Assembly (NCBI GenBank): GCA_030765045.1
Contig: CM060961.1
Span: 139,611,564 to 139,675,563, forward strand
Origin: Tenodera sinensis
Taxonomy: Eukaryota > Arthropoda > Insecta > Mantodea > Mantidae
Direction of reading: 5' to 3'
Length of the DNA: 64,000 bases
The position numbers were made by a program, and so were the translations under genes. Below, one piece after another: positions 1 to 11,836 of this stretch. Every line of letters starts with the position of its first letter. The first letter of the stretch is position 1. The notes beneath the pieces are model-generated. The model made no database searches, was not told where the DNA came from, and saw nothing but the letters and a program-made list of their open reading frames with translations.

Positions 1-430
1 GGCATTAATGGATGGGTTAAGTGCGACCATTATGCAAGGGTGACAATTATGGACGAAATGTGGTATCTTTGCCATGTGAGTGAGATAAGTATCACAGAAC
101 GTTTATACAATCCATCTTCATGTGCTCATTTTCCTTCTGATTTTGTAAAGATTATCTCTTATTTTTCCTTGTAGCATATCTATCACATATTTCCCATGAC
201 CCTCCTTTGAAGGCAGCTCCTGTTTAAGGAACATACATGAAATTCCCCAGAAATTCATTTGTGTCCTTAAAAGGTTCCGAACTGAAATGTATAGTTTTTC
301 AGCCCCTATGCACCACACATGCACTTCATTAAATGTACATAAGCTTGTACTTTGAAGTTTAGCTTTTATCATAGAGAATCCCCCTATTTATAGTAATGAA
401 GAAGGCATATTTAGGCAACATTAAACAATG
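1..430. other. 3' flank of INO80B; diverged repeat shared with 39.3-39.5 kb
   Basis: No coding region is recognised. Bases about 22-66 and 200-290 resemble 39298-39342 and 39410-39480 in the same order, for example the stretch around CATTATGCAAGGGTGA. The two places therefore look like old copies of one dispersed repeat of unknown type. Confidence 0.35.
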
Positions 431-447
431 AAATGAGTTTTAAGCTT

Positions 448-453
448 TTTATT
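448..453 (-). terminator. poly(A) signal of the INO80B-like gene
   Basis: AATAAA on the minus strand, about 44 nt downstream of the TGA stop at 497-499. The spacing suits a short 3' untranslated region ending near 425-435. Confidence 0.5.
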
Positions 454-496
454 AAACTATAAAACAGCACATAACTGAACATAAACAACACACATT

Positions 497-653
497 TCAT
501 ACAGCAACTCCTTCCCTTGAGACTTCAAATCTTGCCAAGTTTTTCCGATAACATTCTAGACTGCAGAGTGGAATACCTGTCTTGGAACATGAATACTTCT
601 TTTGGTTCTGGCAGCCAGGAACACCACATCTTTGTATCAGAGGTGGTGGTTTT
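497..653 (-). CDS. INO80B: INO80B-like gene, last exon (HIT zinc finger)
   Basis: Terminal exon, 157 bp, entered in phase 2 after an acceptor reading TTATGCATTACAG. It encodes about 52 residues ending in TGA. The core reads RCGVPGCQNQKKYSC, then GIPLCSLECYRKNL. This is the cysteine pattern of a HIT-type zinc finger (two Cys, Cys, Cys, two Cys), which in INO80B (Ies2/PAPA-1) forms the C-terminus. The protein is a nuclear subunit of the INO80 nucleosome-remodelling complex and helps activate its ATPase. Joined to the exon at 29646-29821, the split glycine codon GG|A is restored and the frame stays open. Assignment rests on motif recognition of PAPA-1 followed by HIT, an order typical of this family. 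Confidence 0.85.
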
Positions 654-783
654 CTGTAATGCATAACAAACATGGCATCATTAGAGGACCTATGATATTT
701 AAAAAAAGTATATATATATAAATAACACTCAATATTTAGCCTAGTGTCTGCACACCTAATGTGACGCATTCATAGTAGAGAAA

Positions 784-977
784 CATATTTGAGGTCATTT
801 TGAGTCACTTTTTTACATTCACCTTCACTTAAATTGTTTTAAAAACAGGAAACGTTTTCGGTCCCATCATCAGCCGTTGGGTGACTGGGACCAAACGGTC
901 TTGAAAACATTTCCTGTTTTTAAAACAATTTAAGTGAAGATGAGTGTAAAAAAGTGACTCAAAATGACCTCAAACAT
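784..977. repeat. Long near-perfect inverted repeat (fold-back) with hammerhead-like loop
   Basis: Arms 784-858 and 904-977 are reverse complements with only a few mismatches over about 74 bp. The loop extends the stem through GGTCCCA / TGGGACC. On the minus strand the loop reads CTGATGATGGGACCGAAAAC, close to the CUGAUGA...GAAA conserved core of hammerhead ribozymes as found at ends of Penelope-like elements. It could be a miniature inverted-repeat element or a retro-derived fold-back. It lies within the last INO80B intron. Confidence 0.6.
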
Positions 978-1982
978 AAATACTTCACTGTTATTAGTGC
1001 TTCTATTTGTAATATTCAAGAGAAACATATGTCTAAAGAAATAATACCATGTAAGTGATGAAATGTGAGTTAGACAGAATGGAAAAACAGCACCTTAAGG
1101 AAGTCCGATACTGCACCTTTTGACTGTGAATAAATAACCGATGTTAACATATTACAGACCAAGTTTGAGCTAGTCTTGGGTAACAAGAAACATTCATTGA
1201 ACTCAATCCTCTAGAGAATTCAGGCACACCTATATTGAGATTTTGTTGGCTTTTATTTAATAGTTCCTTTATACTCCACCTTTAACTGCAATGTTCATAT
1301 GTAACAACGAACAAAAACCAGTGGTTCGCAGCTAGTGAGTTTCCTTGGCAACAAGCATCAAAGTTTCTTGTCAATGTCTTGTCTGATCTTGTAAGGATTT
1401 TCATTAGCCAAGAAGAGTGTACATTTATGGCTCTGTTGAAGAAGATTGCGCTACTGGAACATAGGACGTACTAGCTTATATGTGAATTGTCAAATAAAAC
1501 TTCTACCAGCTCTGTATAGCATCAAGTGTCCTTTTGGAATCATCCTAATGAAAATTCTGTAGGAACACCATCCAATATCAGTGTCAGTCTCAATGCTGTG
1601 CATAATATTTCCTTTAACATTATGCAGATGATCACTAATCTATGATCATAGTTTTAATATTCAGTTACAAATTATCCAGAAGGCGTAGAGAGATGTATCT
1701 TCCTTTCATAGAAGTTTGAAAACAGTGTTGTTATAATTAATTTAATTACAATTAAATATAATATAATTATTTGTAAACACCCAACATTGGTCTTGTCTAC
1801 AGAAATCTGCACTTATAAAATATGATTTGAAGCTTTCCTGGCGAGGAACATCTTGAATATCTGTACTCATACTCTTTGAGACTGAAAGCGCAACTGCTAA
1901 ACCTGTAGTATCAGTAAATGAAGTCCCAGAATCATACCAAACCAGGATTCCAGTTTTCATTAGTCTCTGAGACTAATTACAG
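978..1982. other. Intron sequence with no recognised feature
   Basis: AT-rich sequence without a convincing coding segment, repeat boundary or RNA gene. Short open frames here have no recognisable motifs. Confidence 0.3.
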
Positions 1983-2790
1983 GTGCTATCAAAACCACCA
2001 GCTGTGGAAATACCAACCAAACAATACCCCAATGAGTATGAAATAGAAAAAAACAGCTCTCATTCAACACGAAAAGTTGATCAGACTTTCATTCAATACA
2101 TGGAACAAGAGAAATTTTACACATACACTAAAGACTCAGGAGAGCTTTGTTTCCAAAAATTCAAGATATCAAGAAGAATGTAGACTTTCCTAATTCAAAG
2201 GAAAACTTCATATATAAAGTCAATTCGATACAAACAGACATCACATATTATTTACACCTGACAGAAGAAGTTAAGAAAAGTGATACTCCAACTAGTGTTC
2301 TCAAATTATTGGCGTTAGAGACAATCCATACTAGATTTCCGGAACATGAATGACTCCATATTTATACTGATGGATCACTGATATCAAACCGAGATGGAGC
2401 AGAAGCTGGAGTCACTTGTCACCTCTTTTCCTATTACAAATTTTTAAGTTATGGAACTACAAGCTTTGATGGAGAAATTGAAGCAATTCGAATGGTCCTA
2501 CAAAATCTTTTGTATAGAATCTCACATTTTCATCAAGCAGTTATTCTCTCAGATTACAGGGCAGCAATTATATAAATTACTTCCAAGTTATCACCAAAAA
2601 ACCAAACTATTATAGAATGTTGGAAAATCCTTACCCATCTAACAGCACTTCAAAAACACCTACTGTGCTTTACAAATGGGAAGAGTTCTGATTTGCAGCC
2701 AATGAGACACATTTATGTGCATAGCTCATTACCCCCACTCTTTGCATATTTCCATCTCTCTCGTACACTGATGATGATTATTAAAAACTG
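1983..2790 (+). pseudogene. RNase H domain remnant of a non-LTR retrotransposon Pol
   Basis: After a frameshift near 2160 and a stop at 2351-2353, the plus strand encodes the start of an RNase H fold. LHIYTDGSLISNRDGAEAG (about 2354-2410) carries the first catalytic Asp in the TDGS motif. FDGEIEAI (about 2467) carries the conserved Glu, and VILSDYRAAI carries the second Asp. This order is the hallmark of the RNase H domain at the C-terminus of I/R1-group Pol proteins. A stop follows at about 2573, and the fragment runs into the tandem duplication. It is a decayed, 5'-truncated copy, in opposite orientation to the next remnant. Confidence 0.7.
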
Positions 2791-3193
2791 GATAGACCCT
2801 TTTTAAGAGCCCCACACATAGGTCTTTTTATTAGACCCTTTATGCCCCTTATCTTGAGTGCTCTACATTAGCCACATAGCTTTCACAAAAGTACAAAAAA
2901 CCCAACTATTATAGAATGTTGGAAAATCCTTACCCACCTAACAGCACTTCAAAAACACCTACTGTGCTTTACAAATGGGAAGAGTTCTGATTTGCAGCCA
3001 ATGAGACACATTTATGTGCATAGCTCATTACCCCCACTCTTTGCATATTTCCATCTCTCTCGTACACTGATGATGATTATTAAAAACTGGATAGACCCTT
3101 TTTAAGAGCCCCACACATAGGTCTTTTTATTAGACCCTTTATGCCCCTTATCTTGAGTGCTCTACATTAGCCCCATAGCTTTCACAAAAGTAC
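2597..3193. repeat. Tandem duplication, two 299-bp units
   Basis: Unit 1 (about 2597-2894) and unit 2 (about 2896-3193) are nearly identical. For example ACTATTATAGAATGTTGG recurs at a spacing of 299 bp, with only a few substitutions. The unit spans the junction between the plus-strand RNase H remnant and the tail of the minus-strand retrotransposon remnant. The duplication therefore arose after both were in place. Confidence 0.85.
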
Positions 3194-5396
3194 TCAGGGA
3201 CCAGGTGTTAGCTCTCTTAATATCTTCTGGGATAAAAAAGAAAGATCCCAAGAGTCGATGGCTAAGCTGTACAAACGCAGGACAGCTGCATAGGATATGC
3301 GCAGAGGTTTCTTTGACCTTGCCGCACTTCCTGCACTTTGGGTCATTTTTAATGTCCATTATGTGCAGATGTCTTTGTAGGGTGTTGTGGCCAGTAAGAA
3401 TGCCCACAATCCTCCTACAATCCTCACGGTCAAGTTAGACAAAGACCTATTTATATCTGCAGCTAGGAAGTCCACGTATTTAATGTGCCTGCCTAGTCCC
3501 AATGTCTCTCTTCCATACATCGGAGTGCAGCTTGTCTATCCATATAGAAAGATCTAGCTTTATGCTACGTGGCAAGATCCCTAAACAAGGCTCAGGGCCA
3601 ATAAAATCACTGGCAGATCCTTGTCTTGGCAGTGCATCAGCTTTTTCATTGCCTTCAATTCCCGAGTGTCCAGGCACTCAAATTAAGGTTACTGTCCCTC
3701 GATCACAAAGTTCATCCAGAGCCCTCTGACACTGCCAGGCCAAGTTGGAAGTGGTTCTGACTGCACAGAGAGCCCTTATAGCAGACTAGCTATCGAAACA
3801 GATAGAAATCCTTCCTCTATAGCCGGTTGAATCTTTGACATATATAGCACAGGTTAATATCGCAAATACCTTGGCCTGGAAAACAGTAGCATATGTTGCC
3901 TAGGGAAAATGATTCCTGGATACCAGCTCCCCTAATTCCCGCACCTGTCCTCGTCCCCATCTGTGAGCTGTCTGTATACCAGACAGACCCACCATGTGAG
4001 ATGCAAGGACCGCCACTGATCCACTCCTCCCTGGTTGGGACAACCATGGAGTATTTAAAGTCTAGATTAAACTTAGGCTTCATCAGGTCCCCAATCATAC
4101 TAGTGATGGGCCTTGATGCATGAAGCCTGGTAAGGATGGTGGAGTGGCCACCCAAAGGATGCTTAAATGACCACCCCCCAAAGTCCAGAGGCGATATGTG
4201 CCACCCCTCACAACCTCCTTGACAAACAAAGTCAATGGAGGGAGACCCAAAAGTGCCTCTAATGCACTGAGCGGTGAAGTGCACAGAGCCCCATTATCCC
4301 AAGGCACGCTAGTCTTTGTATACTATTTAGTCTGTCAGCCGATGCCCTATGTTCAGAGCCCAGCCACCAGACTACTGACGCAAAGGTAATGGAGGGCTAA
4401 TGACAGCGACATAGAGCCAATAGACCACCTTAGACCTCAGGCCCCAACGTCCCACCAACAGCCCTCCGACTGGCCCACAAGAATTTGCGAGCCTTATTAA
4501 CCTTATTGTATATGTGCTTCTTCCAGCTCAGCCTTGAGTCCAGAATTACTCCCAGATACTTAGCCGAAGCTGTCTGAACTAATCTCCTACCAAAGAAAAG
4601 ACGCTCCACTAACCCATCCAGCCTTCTCTTCCTGGTAAACACCATGAGCTCGGTCTTGTCAGGATTAACCGTCACACCTGCCTAAAGACACCATTTTTCC
4701 ACGGTACACAAAGAACCCTGTATTAGGTCTGAAACTGTACTGGGGAAATTATCTGTTGCTACAAGGCATATGTCGTCAGCATATCCTTGAGCATAGGTAC
4801 CTTCATTGATCCTGGCTAGTAGATCGTCTACCACCAAGCACCATATGATTGGTGATAACACACCCCCTTGTGGACATCCCCTGCGTATAGTTGTTCTCAC
4901 CTCAAAATTGAAGGCAACCAACACCTGGCAATCTTCCAGGGTGGCCATTATTCATCTATTGAGCATAAAACTCAAACCTCTTGTCTAGAAACTCTGCCTA
5001 ACAGAGTCAAGGGAGGTGCAGTTAAAAGCTCCTTCTATATCAAGAAATACTGCCATAGCCAGTTGTCTCTGGTCCAACATCCTCTCCAGCCTAACAATAA
5101 GCTGGTGAAGTGCTGTCTCCACAGACTTACCCGACTGATAGGCATGTTGATGTGGACGTATAGGTCTGTTGACCATAATACTTTCCCGAATATATCTTTC
5201 CACTAGTCTTTCCAGTCTCTTAAGAAGAAACGAGATCAGACTGATGGGACAGAAATCCTTGGGTCTCACAAGGTATAAACACCACCTTAGCCAGTTGCCA
5301 TTTGAATAAACATATCCCATGGCTAGACAGGCCCTATAAATTCTTACCAAAACTGGCACCAAGATTTCCCTTCCCTCCTGAAGGACAGCCAGGAAG
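3157..5396 (-). pseudogene. Non-LTR retrotransposon Pol remnant (RT, RNase H, C-terminal zinc motif)
   Basis: The minus strand, read right to left, shows consecutive pieces in order. About 4985-5362 holds RT blocks ending in a VFLDIEGAFN motif. 4682-4948 holds GCPQGGVLSPIIW and the catalytic GYADDI box. 4430-4675 holds VNPDKTELMVFTRKRR and KYLGVILDSRLSWKKH. 3817-4284 contains TDSSQMGTRTGAGIRG, an RNase H Asp motif, and about 3660 has MPGHSGIEGNEKADAL, its last Asp. 3162-3407 ends with CRKCGKVKETSAHILCSC, the C-terminal zinc motif of the Jockey/R1/I group. Several stops and frameshifts separate the pieces, and the endonuclease half is missing. The 5' break abuts element 1 near 5397. Confidence 0.85.
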
Positions 5397-5407
5397 ATTT
5401 CATTTTT

Positions 5408-7440
5408 ATGTTACTGTGAAGTGGCAAAATAGTAGGACTTTTAAATCAAAGTGAACTACATCAAAAAACGAGATTGTCGCGAAAAGAGAAAGGGCTAGGA
5501 ACAGGAATAGGGAAAGGGGCAGATAAGCCTAGTTATCAGATAGGATAGGAGGAAGCAGAAAATGAGGAAGAGGTAGCAATAGGAAAAGACCAAAGGTTAC
5601 TAATGATCATGTTTGAAAGACTAGAACAAAATAAAAAAGAAATAGGTCAGAAACTAGAACAGAATATGGAAGAGATAGGTCTGAAAATGGTGGAAATGAG
5701 ACAAGAAGAAGACAGAACTTAGAACAGAAAATAGAATTAGGAAGAGAGAACTTAGAGCAGAAAATAGAACTTAATAGGAAAGAATTAGAGCTAGATTTGG
5801 GAAAGAGAATAGAATTAGGAAGACAGAACTTAGAACAGAAAATAGAATTAGGAAGACAGGAGTGTAAAGAAAATATGAGAGTAATGGAAACTAATTTAAA
5901 ATCAGTACATAAAAATATAAATGAGACAAAGGATGCTTTAGAAGCTAGGATAGAAATCATAGGAGATAGGATGGGAAAAATAGAATCGGAAATGAGAGAA
6001 AATAAGATTGTATTAGAAGGAGAAATTGGTAGATGTAGAGATGAAATAACAGAATGTAATGCAAGAGTAGACTGTAAGATTACAAATGTAAAAGTAGAAA
6101 TAACTGAGGAATTAAGGAAAGAAACTGAGGTAGTGAAGAAAGGATTTATTAATGAAACTGTAGAACAAATTGTCATTCCTAAAATTAAGACTATGGCTGA
6201 TGTAGTACAATCACAAGATGCTATGAATGATATGAAACAAAGTCACTTAGAAATAAAGAATGATTTAAAATAAATCTATGAAGAAATGAGAAAAGGAAAA
6301 GAAAGTTTGGCTAATGTAAATGATGTTGTGAATGCACTACAAAGGCAAAATGATGATTTAGATGTAAATGATGTACAAGATGAAAGTTATTTGAATAATG
6401 TACAAAATGTTGACTCACCATATAGAGAAAGGGGTTCATAATTAAACAATGACACAACACACAACACATGCTACACCAACAGCATACTACATGAAATCAC
6501 ACCACCTACATTTGACGAGAAGGGAGACGATCCAAAACTCTTTGTTAAGGAGATGGAAGAGTATTTTAAACTGAAAAGGATACCAAATGAGCTTAGGATG
6601 ATGATAGTCAAGAAAAGCTTAAAAAACAAAGCATTAGAATGGCTAAGGTTAACACTAGATGGTCATGAATCATATAGCTCATTCAGAAATCTATTCCTAT
6701 CAAGGTATTGTGGCCCAGCTAAGCAAAACCAGACTAGGGTAGAACTAGTGACAGGTAGATATGATCCGACCAAAGGGTTATCGCTAGTCGATTATTTTAT
6801 GAAAGTAGCCAACAAAGGGAAGCTATTAGACCCTAACCTGTCGGAAGCAGAGTTAATTACCAGCATAACAAGACGTTTCCCAGACACAGTGAGAACAGGG
6901 TTAATTGTTGCGAGGCCAGTAGGTTTTGCAGACATGATAGAATTACTAACAGCTTTCGAAACGCAAAGTGGTCGGCCTAATGAGCATAGACATAGGAACG
7001 GTCACCCAAACTCACCTATCTTAAACAGGAGCGCGACTACAAACAACCAGAATGAGAGAAAAGATAGAAATACTAGGAGCACTCATGACAGGGGGAGAGG
7101 GGCACACCATTTCCCACAACCGCACAATCATGGCAAAAGGATGGAGAACACGAGACAGCGGTACCACAACACAATACCAAGGGGTGAATCGAGACACCAA
7201 ACATATACATATGATTGTGGGAGACCAGGAGACCGTACCCATCAAGTGAACCACATACAATTCTGTAGAGAATACTTGAACAACCGAAGACCGCCATGCA
7301 ACAGGGGTTCACACAAAGGGGCGGAAACCAACGGTACACTGGCAACATAAGACAACAGGAACAGGATGGAAATGTGCCAAATAGGGCAGATGTTGCACAG
7401 AATACAGAAATAACAACCACCACTAACACTCAGGGAAATT
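5408..7440 (+). pseudogene. Element 1 gag (coiled-coil Gag), decayed
   Basis: Collinear with the intact 728-residue Gag of element 3. It has the SRKE start region, long coiled coil (5797-6270) and retrotransposon Gag fold (LEWLRLTLDGHESYSSFRN near 6640, FLSRY, LVDYFMKVANKGKLLDPNL). It ends in an Arg/Gly/His-rich tail. Breaks include an in-frame TAA at about 6271, another at about 6439, and shifts before 5797 and around 6520 and 7340. It is the most damaged of the four gag copies, consistent with element 1 being the nest's host. Confidence 0.85.
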
Positions 7441-7544
7441 ACCACAACTAAGTTCGCCCCAATCGAGTGGATGACCAACACAAAACCTAAGCAATTGACA
7501 ATTGACATTGACACCATGATGGCTGCACAAAGAGAAAATGGAAC

Positions 7545-7625
7545 TACTGTATACTGGACTGCTGGTCATAACAAAACAGCTGGGCGACCATACATATGAG
7601 CTACAGAATACAAATGGCAAGTTGG
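7545..7625 (+). pseudogene. Integrase C-terminal tail of element 1, first part
   Basis: Encodes LLYTGLLVITKQLGDHTYEL, the same GPF/Y-like integrase tail as in element 2. It is cut by insertion of element 2 at the codons for KLV. The remainder resumes at 12396. Confidence 0.6.
7622..7625. repeat. Target site duplication TTGG, left (element 2)
   Basis: TTGG lies immediately before the TGAGACAG LTR start and recurs at 12396-12399 after the 3' LTR. The uninterrupted site is preserved inside element 2 itself near 10660 (CAAGTTGGTAGGAAG). That shows exactly where the insertion took place. Confidence 0.9.
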
Positions 7626-8178
7626 TGAGACAGAATATTAGACCCCAATAGAAAATCGTTCATATAAATGTTTGTTAAAAGTGTATAAATTTCTAGTTCT
7701 TGTTTGGGTGTATCAGGAACTTATTTTTAATATTCAGGATAGCCAATGTTTTCTTGTTACTAGTCTGTTGTGTTCAACCAATAAAAACTATTTGCACGGA
7801 TGAATACAAAAATGGCGGTGTGTCGTACCAAAGCGACGCCAGGGACTAGTTTCATTAGCGTCTGTATGCTCAAGATGATAAGACGTGTTTTTTTGGTAGC
7901 GTGTGAACATGGAACTTTCACCAAACTTTTATCCAGTGTAGATTCTACCAAATCATTTAATTGTGAAGATCTTTGATTATTTAATATGATGCTGAGAGTG
8001 TAAAATAACGAAGTGTTAATGAATAAATATGTTATGATAAAGGAACATTGATTTATGCATTCCATTCTGTAACCACGACCCTGTAGATAGGAATCGCGTC
8101 TGCTATCACAGTATTTCATCTTTCAGCAAGAACATTATTCACGCTGATGTGTTAATAATCATTTTAAAAATCGCACCA
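7626..8178 (+). repeat. Element 2 5' LTR
   Basis: 553 bp, from TGAGACAGAATATTAGACCC to TCGCACCA. It is the short LTR subtype, shared with elements 3 and 4, with AATAAATATG near 8021. It matches the LTR at 11837-12395 closely. Confidence 0.9.
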
Positions 8179-8181
8179 AAA

Positions 8182-8204
8182 TGGCGCCCAACGTTGGGCT
8201 CGAA
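8182..8204 (+). promoter_or_regulatory. Primer binding site, tRNA-Lys type
   Basis: TGGCGCCCAACGTTGGGCTC starts three bases after the LTR. It matches the complement of an arthropod tRNA-Lys(CUU) 3' end with one difference (T for G in ACGTGGGG), and the match continues into the T-loop (CGAA). It marks minus-strand DNA synthesis start. Confidence 0.8.
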
Positions 8205-8476
8205 TTTAGAATGGAATGCAAAATTACGAAAATTGAAATTACAATAAATATCAAGTGACGCCATCCCATCGCACAGGAAAAAGACGCCATTTGACCATCG
8301 TTTGATATCAACGATACATCAGAACATCGATGCATGGATAACCAACGTGGGAAAACACCGGAGATCATCTAGCGAAGCCAACTGCCCAGGAGACGTAAAT
8401 AACTGGACGAAGAACCAACGGACAAGAAAGTAGGATCAAAATTTTTTGTTTTCACATACATTTTATTTCCATTTTT

Positions 8477-10482
8477 ATGTTACTGAGAAGCGGCAAAGTA
8501 GTGGGACTTTTAACCTTAAGTGAATTGGATAAAGAAATTAAAATATCGCAAGAAGAGATAGAAACAGGACTGGGGGAAGGGGCAGATAGGCCTACTTATC
8601 AAGTAGAATTAGAAAGTGAGGAACAGGTGGAAATAGGGAAAGACCAAAGGTTATTAATGATGTTTGAAAGACTAGAACAAAGTTTAGGTCAGAAAATGGA
8701 GTGAGAGAGGACTTGGAAAATAATAAAAAAGAAATAGGTCAAAAAATGGAACAAAACAAGGTAGAATTAGGTCAGAAAATGGAACAAAATAACGCAGAAT
8801 TAAAACAGGACATAGAACAAAGTTTAGGTCAGAAAATGGAGGAAGTGAGACAGAACTTAGAACAGAAAATAGAATTAGGAAGACAGGAGTGTAAAGAAAA
8901 TATGAAAGTAATGGAAACTAATTTAAAATTAGTACATAAAAACGTAAATGAAACAAAGGAAGCCTTAGAAGCTAGGATAGAAATCGTAGGAGATAGGATG
9001 GGAAAAATAGAATCAGAAATGAGAGAAAATAAGATTGTGATAGAAGGAGAAATTGCTAGGTGTAGAGAGGAAATAACAGAATGTAATACAAGTGTAGACT
9101 GTAAGATTACAAATGTAAAAGCAGAAATAACTGAGGAATTAAGGAAAGAGATTGAGGTAGTAAAGAAAGACATTATTAATGAAACTGTAGAACAAATTGT
9201 AATTCCTAAAATTAAGACGATGACTGATGTGATGCATTCATAACAGGATGCTATAAATGATATGAAACAAAGTCACTTAGAAATAAAGAATGATTTAAAA
9301 TCAATTTGTGAAGAAATGAAAAAAGGGAAAGAAAGTTTGGCTAATGTAAATGATGTTGTGAATGCAATACAAAGGCAAGATGATGTAGATGTAAGTAATG
9401 TACAAGATGAGAGTTACTTGAATAATGTACAAAATGTTGACTCACCATACAGAGAAAGAGGTTCACAACCAAACAATGACACGACACATAACACATGTTA
9501 CACCAACAGCATATTACATGAAATCACACCACCTACATTTGACGAGGAGAAGGGAGACGATCCAAAACTCTTTGTTAAAGAGATGGAAGAATATTTTAAA
9601 GTGAAAAGGATACCAAACGAGCTTAGGATGATGATAGTTAAGAAAAGCTTAAAAAACAAGGCATTAGAATGGCTCAGGTTAACACTAGCTGGTCATGAGT
9701 CATATAGCTCATTCAGAAATTTATTCCTATCAAGGTATTGGGGCCCAGCTAAGCAAAACCAGACTAGGGTAGAGCTAGCGACAGGTAGATATGATCCAAC
9801 CAAAGGGTTATCGCTAGTCGATTATTTTATGAAAGTAGCCAACAAAGGAAAGCTATTAGACCCCAACTTGTCGGAAGCAGAACTAATTACCAGCATAACA
9901 AGACATTTCCCAGACACAGTGAGAACAGGGTTAATTGTTGCGAGGCCAGTAGATTTTGCAGATATGATAGAATTGCTGACAGCCTTCGAAACACAAAATG
10001 GTCGGCCTAATGAGCATAGACATAGGAACGGTCACCCAAACTCACCCATCTTAAACCGGAGCACGGCTACGAACAACCAGAGTGAGGGAGAACATAGAAA
10101 TACTAGGAGCACCCATGAAAGGGGGAGAGGGGCATACCATTTCGCACAACCACATAATCATGGCGAGAGGATGGAGAACACAAGACAGCGGTACCACAAC
10201 ACAATACCAAGGGGTGAATCGAGATACAGAACATATACATATGACCGTGGAAGACCAGGAGACCGTACCCATCAAGTGAATCACATACGATTCTGTAGGG
10301 AATACTTCGACAACCAAAGGCCGTCATACAACAGAGGTTCACGCCAAAGGGGCAGAAACCAATGGTACACTGACAACATAAGACAGCAGGAAGTAGATGA
10401 AAATGTGCCACATAGGGCAGATGCTACACAGAATACAGAAACAACAACCACCACCAACACTCAGGGAAATTACAACAACTAA
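8477..10482 (+). pseudogene. Element 2 gag (coiled-coil Gag), two lesions
   Basis: Starts MLLRSGKVVGLL at 8477, like the other copies. A deletion or frameshift near 8700 moves reading from the first segment to the segment beginning 8701. A TAA at about 9241-9243 interrupts the coiled coil where elements 3 and 4 read SQQDA. From 9262 a 406-residue segment is open. It covers the end of the coil, the Gag fold (LKNKALEWLRLTLAGHESYS, FLSRYWGPAKQNQ, GLIVARPVDFADMIELLTAF) and the Arg/Gly/Asn-rich tail ending in TQGNYNN. No CCHC knuckle is present; the basic tail may serve nucleic-acid binding (inference). Confidence 0.88.
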
Positions 10483-10526
10483 GTTCGTCCCAACCGAGTG
10501 GATGACAAACAACAAAATCTCAGCAG

Positions 10527-10715
10527 TTGACAATTGACATCGACACCGTGATGGCTACACAAAGATCTGGAAAGATGGAGCTGTTGTATACTGGACCACT
10601 GGTCATAACAAAACAGCTGGGTGACCACACGTATGAGCTACAGAATACAAATGGCAAGTTGGTAGGAAGATACCATAAAAATAAATTAAAGCCATACAAA
10701 GAAAGGACCAAATAG
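10527..10715 (+). CDS. Integrase C-terminal tail (GPF/Y-like module), pol remnant
   Basis: A 62-codon open segment 45 bp after gag. The core LYTGPLVITKQLGDHTYEL followed by GRYHKNKLKPYKE matches the GPF/Y-type module ending many Ty3/gypsy integrases (TGP..V...L...Y.L, then H...LKPY). The integrase zinc finger and catalytic core and all upstream pol domains are absent. In elements 3 and 4 the same tail follows gag at the same place, so the pol deletion predates amplification. Whether it is translated is unknown; it has its own ATG. Confidence 0.7.
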   Translation: MTIDIDTVMATQRSGKMELLYTGPLVITKQLGDHTYELQNTNGKLVGRYHKNKLKPYKERTK

Positions 10716-11836
10716 TCTTTGCCAACAAATGTGTAAGGCAGGAATAGTAGAGATGATGGAAAATAACAATTTTTAATGGGTTACTTATAGAAAATTATGT
10801 TCAGATTAGGAATTACAACAAGGAAGAAAACCAACATAGTCATTGGCTATATTGACCACAAAGAGCATTGTCAACAAAGACAGATGAGGACACTGATTGT
10901 CATTAAATAAATGAATTATAGCGACGGAAGATAATATGTTTTTGACATAAGGATGTCAGGAACAAAAATAAAAAGGAATCAATTATGATGACAAAGATAT
11001 AATATTTCGACACAAAGATGTTGAGGGTAAATTGAAAAGAAAAATAATACAATTGCAGAATAATTATAAGTATAGAAGTTTTCTCTTACAGAAATAAGAG
11101 ACAAAGAAGTGACAATTAGTGAAGTGAGGAAAACCATAATCAGAAAAACAATGCCCATGAATTAAGATGGATATAGCCAATGCTAAGCTCCAAGAAATAT
11201 TGAACCAAATAATAATGAATAATAACCCAATTAAGAAAAATGATACCATTAGTAACATCAGAGTTTAAGAACCGACTCAATGACCTGCCTATACATAAGC
11301 TTATAAACTTACAAGACAAAGAAGGCAAAGAACTGAATAAAATATTGCCATAAACATGATCATAATCATTAGCTCAAAATTTGTATCCTGTTTTTCTCTC
11401 CTCACAGCAAAGAATACAAGTCAAAAAAACCACATAATAAACCATGATACACTTAAATTATATTTGTGTCAATGTCAAATGTACAATAACTGAGTATGTG
11501 TTGTATAAGAACTGAGTATGTGCTGTACAATAACTGAATATGTATTGTATAATAGCAGAACATATGTGGTATGATAGCTGGATATATTGTACAATAACTG
11601 AATATGTATTGTATAATAACTGAATGTATTGTGTAGTAATTGAATATGTGAAATTTATAAAGACATGCTGTATCATGCCAAAACAAAAGACAAAGACAAA
11701 CAGTGAAGAAGACTGTAAAGAAAAAAAAAAAAATATTGAACAAAGTGATTGAATCAGAGGAGTAGGGAGAAGTATTGTATTGTGTTTCAAGATTGTAAAT
11801 ATAGGTGACAACTTGAAAAACAAAACAAGGGGCATA
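10716..11836 (+). other. Element 2 non-coding interior and polypurine tract
   Basis: Collinear with 12460-13440, 34050-35464 and (inverted) 14155-15520. No sense-strand ORF is shared by the copies. The region ends with AAAACAAGGGGCATA just before the 3' LTR, a good polypurine tract for plus-strand priming. Confidence 0.7.
11462..11650. repeat. Short-unit tandem repeat (about 20/39 bp) in element 2
   Basis: Units of the type TGTATTGTATAATAACTGAA alternate with TTGTACAATAACTGAATATG. The array is much longer in elements 3 (14345-14815) and 4 (34795-35240) and nearly absent in element 1. It is therefore copy-number variable between elements. Confidence 0.8.
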
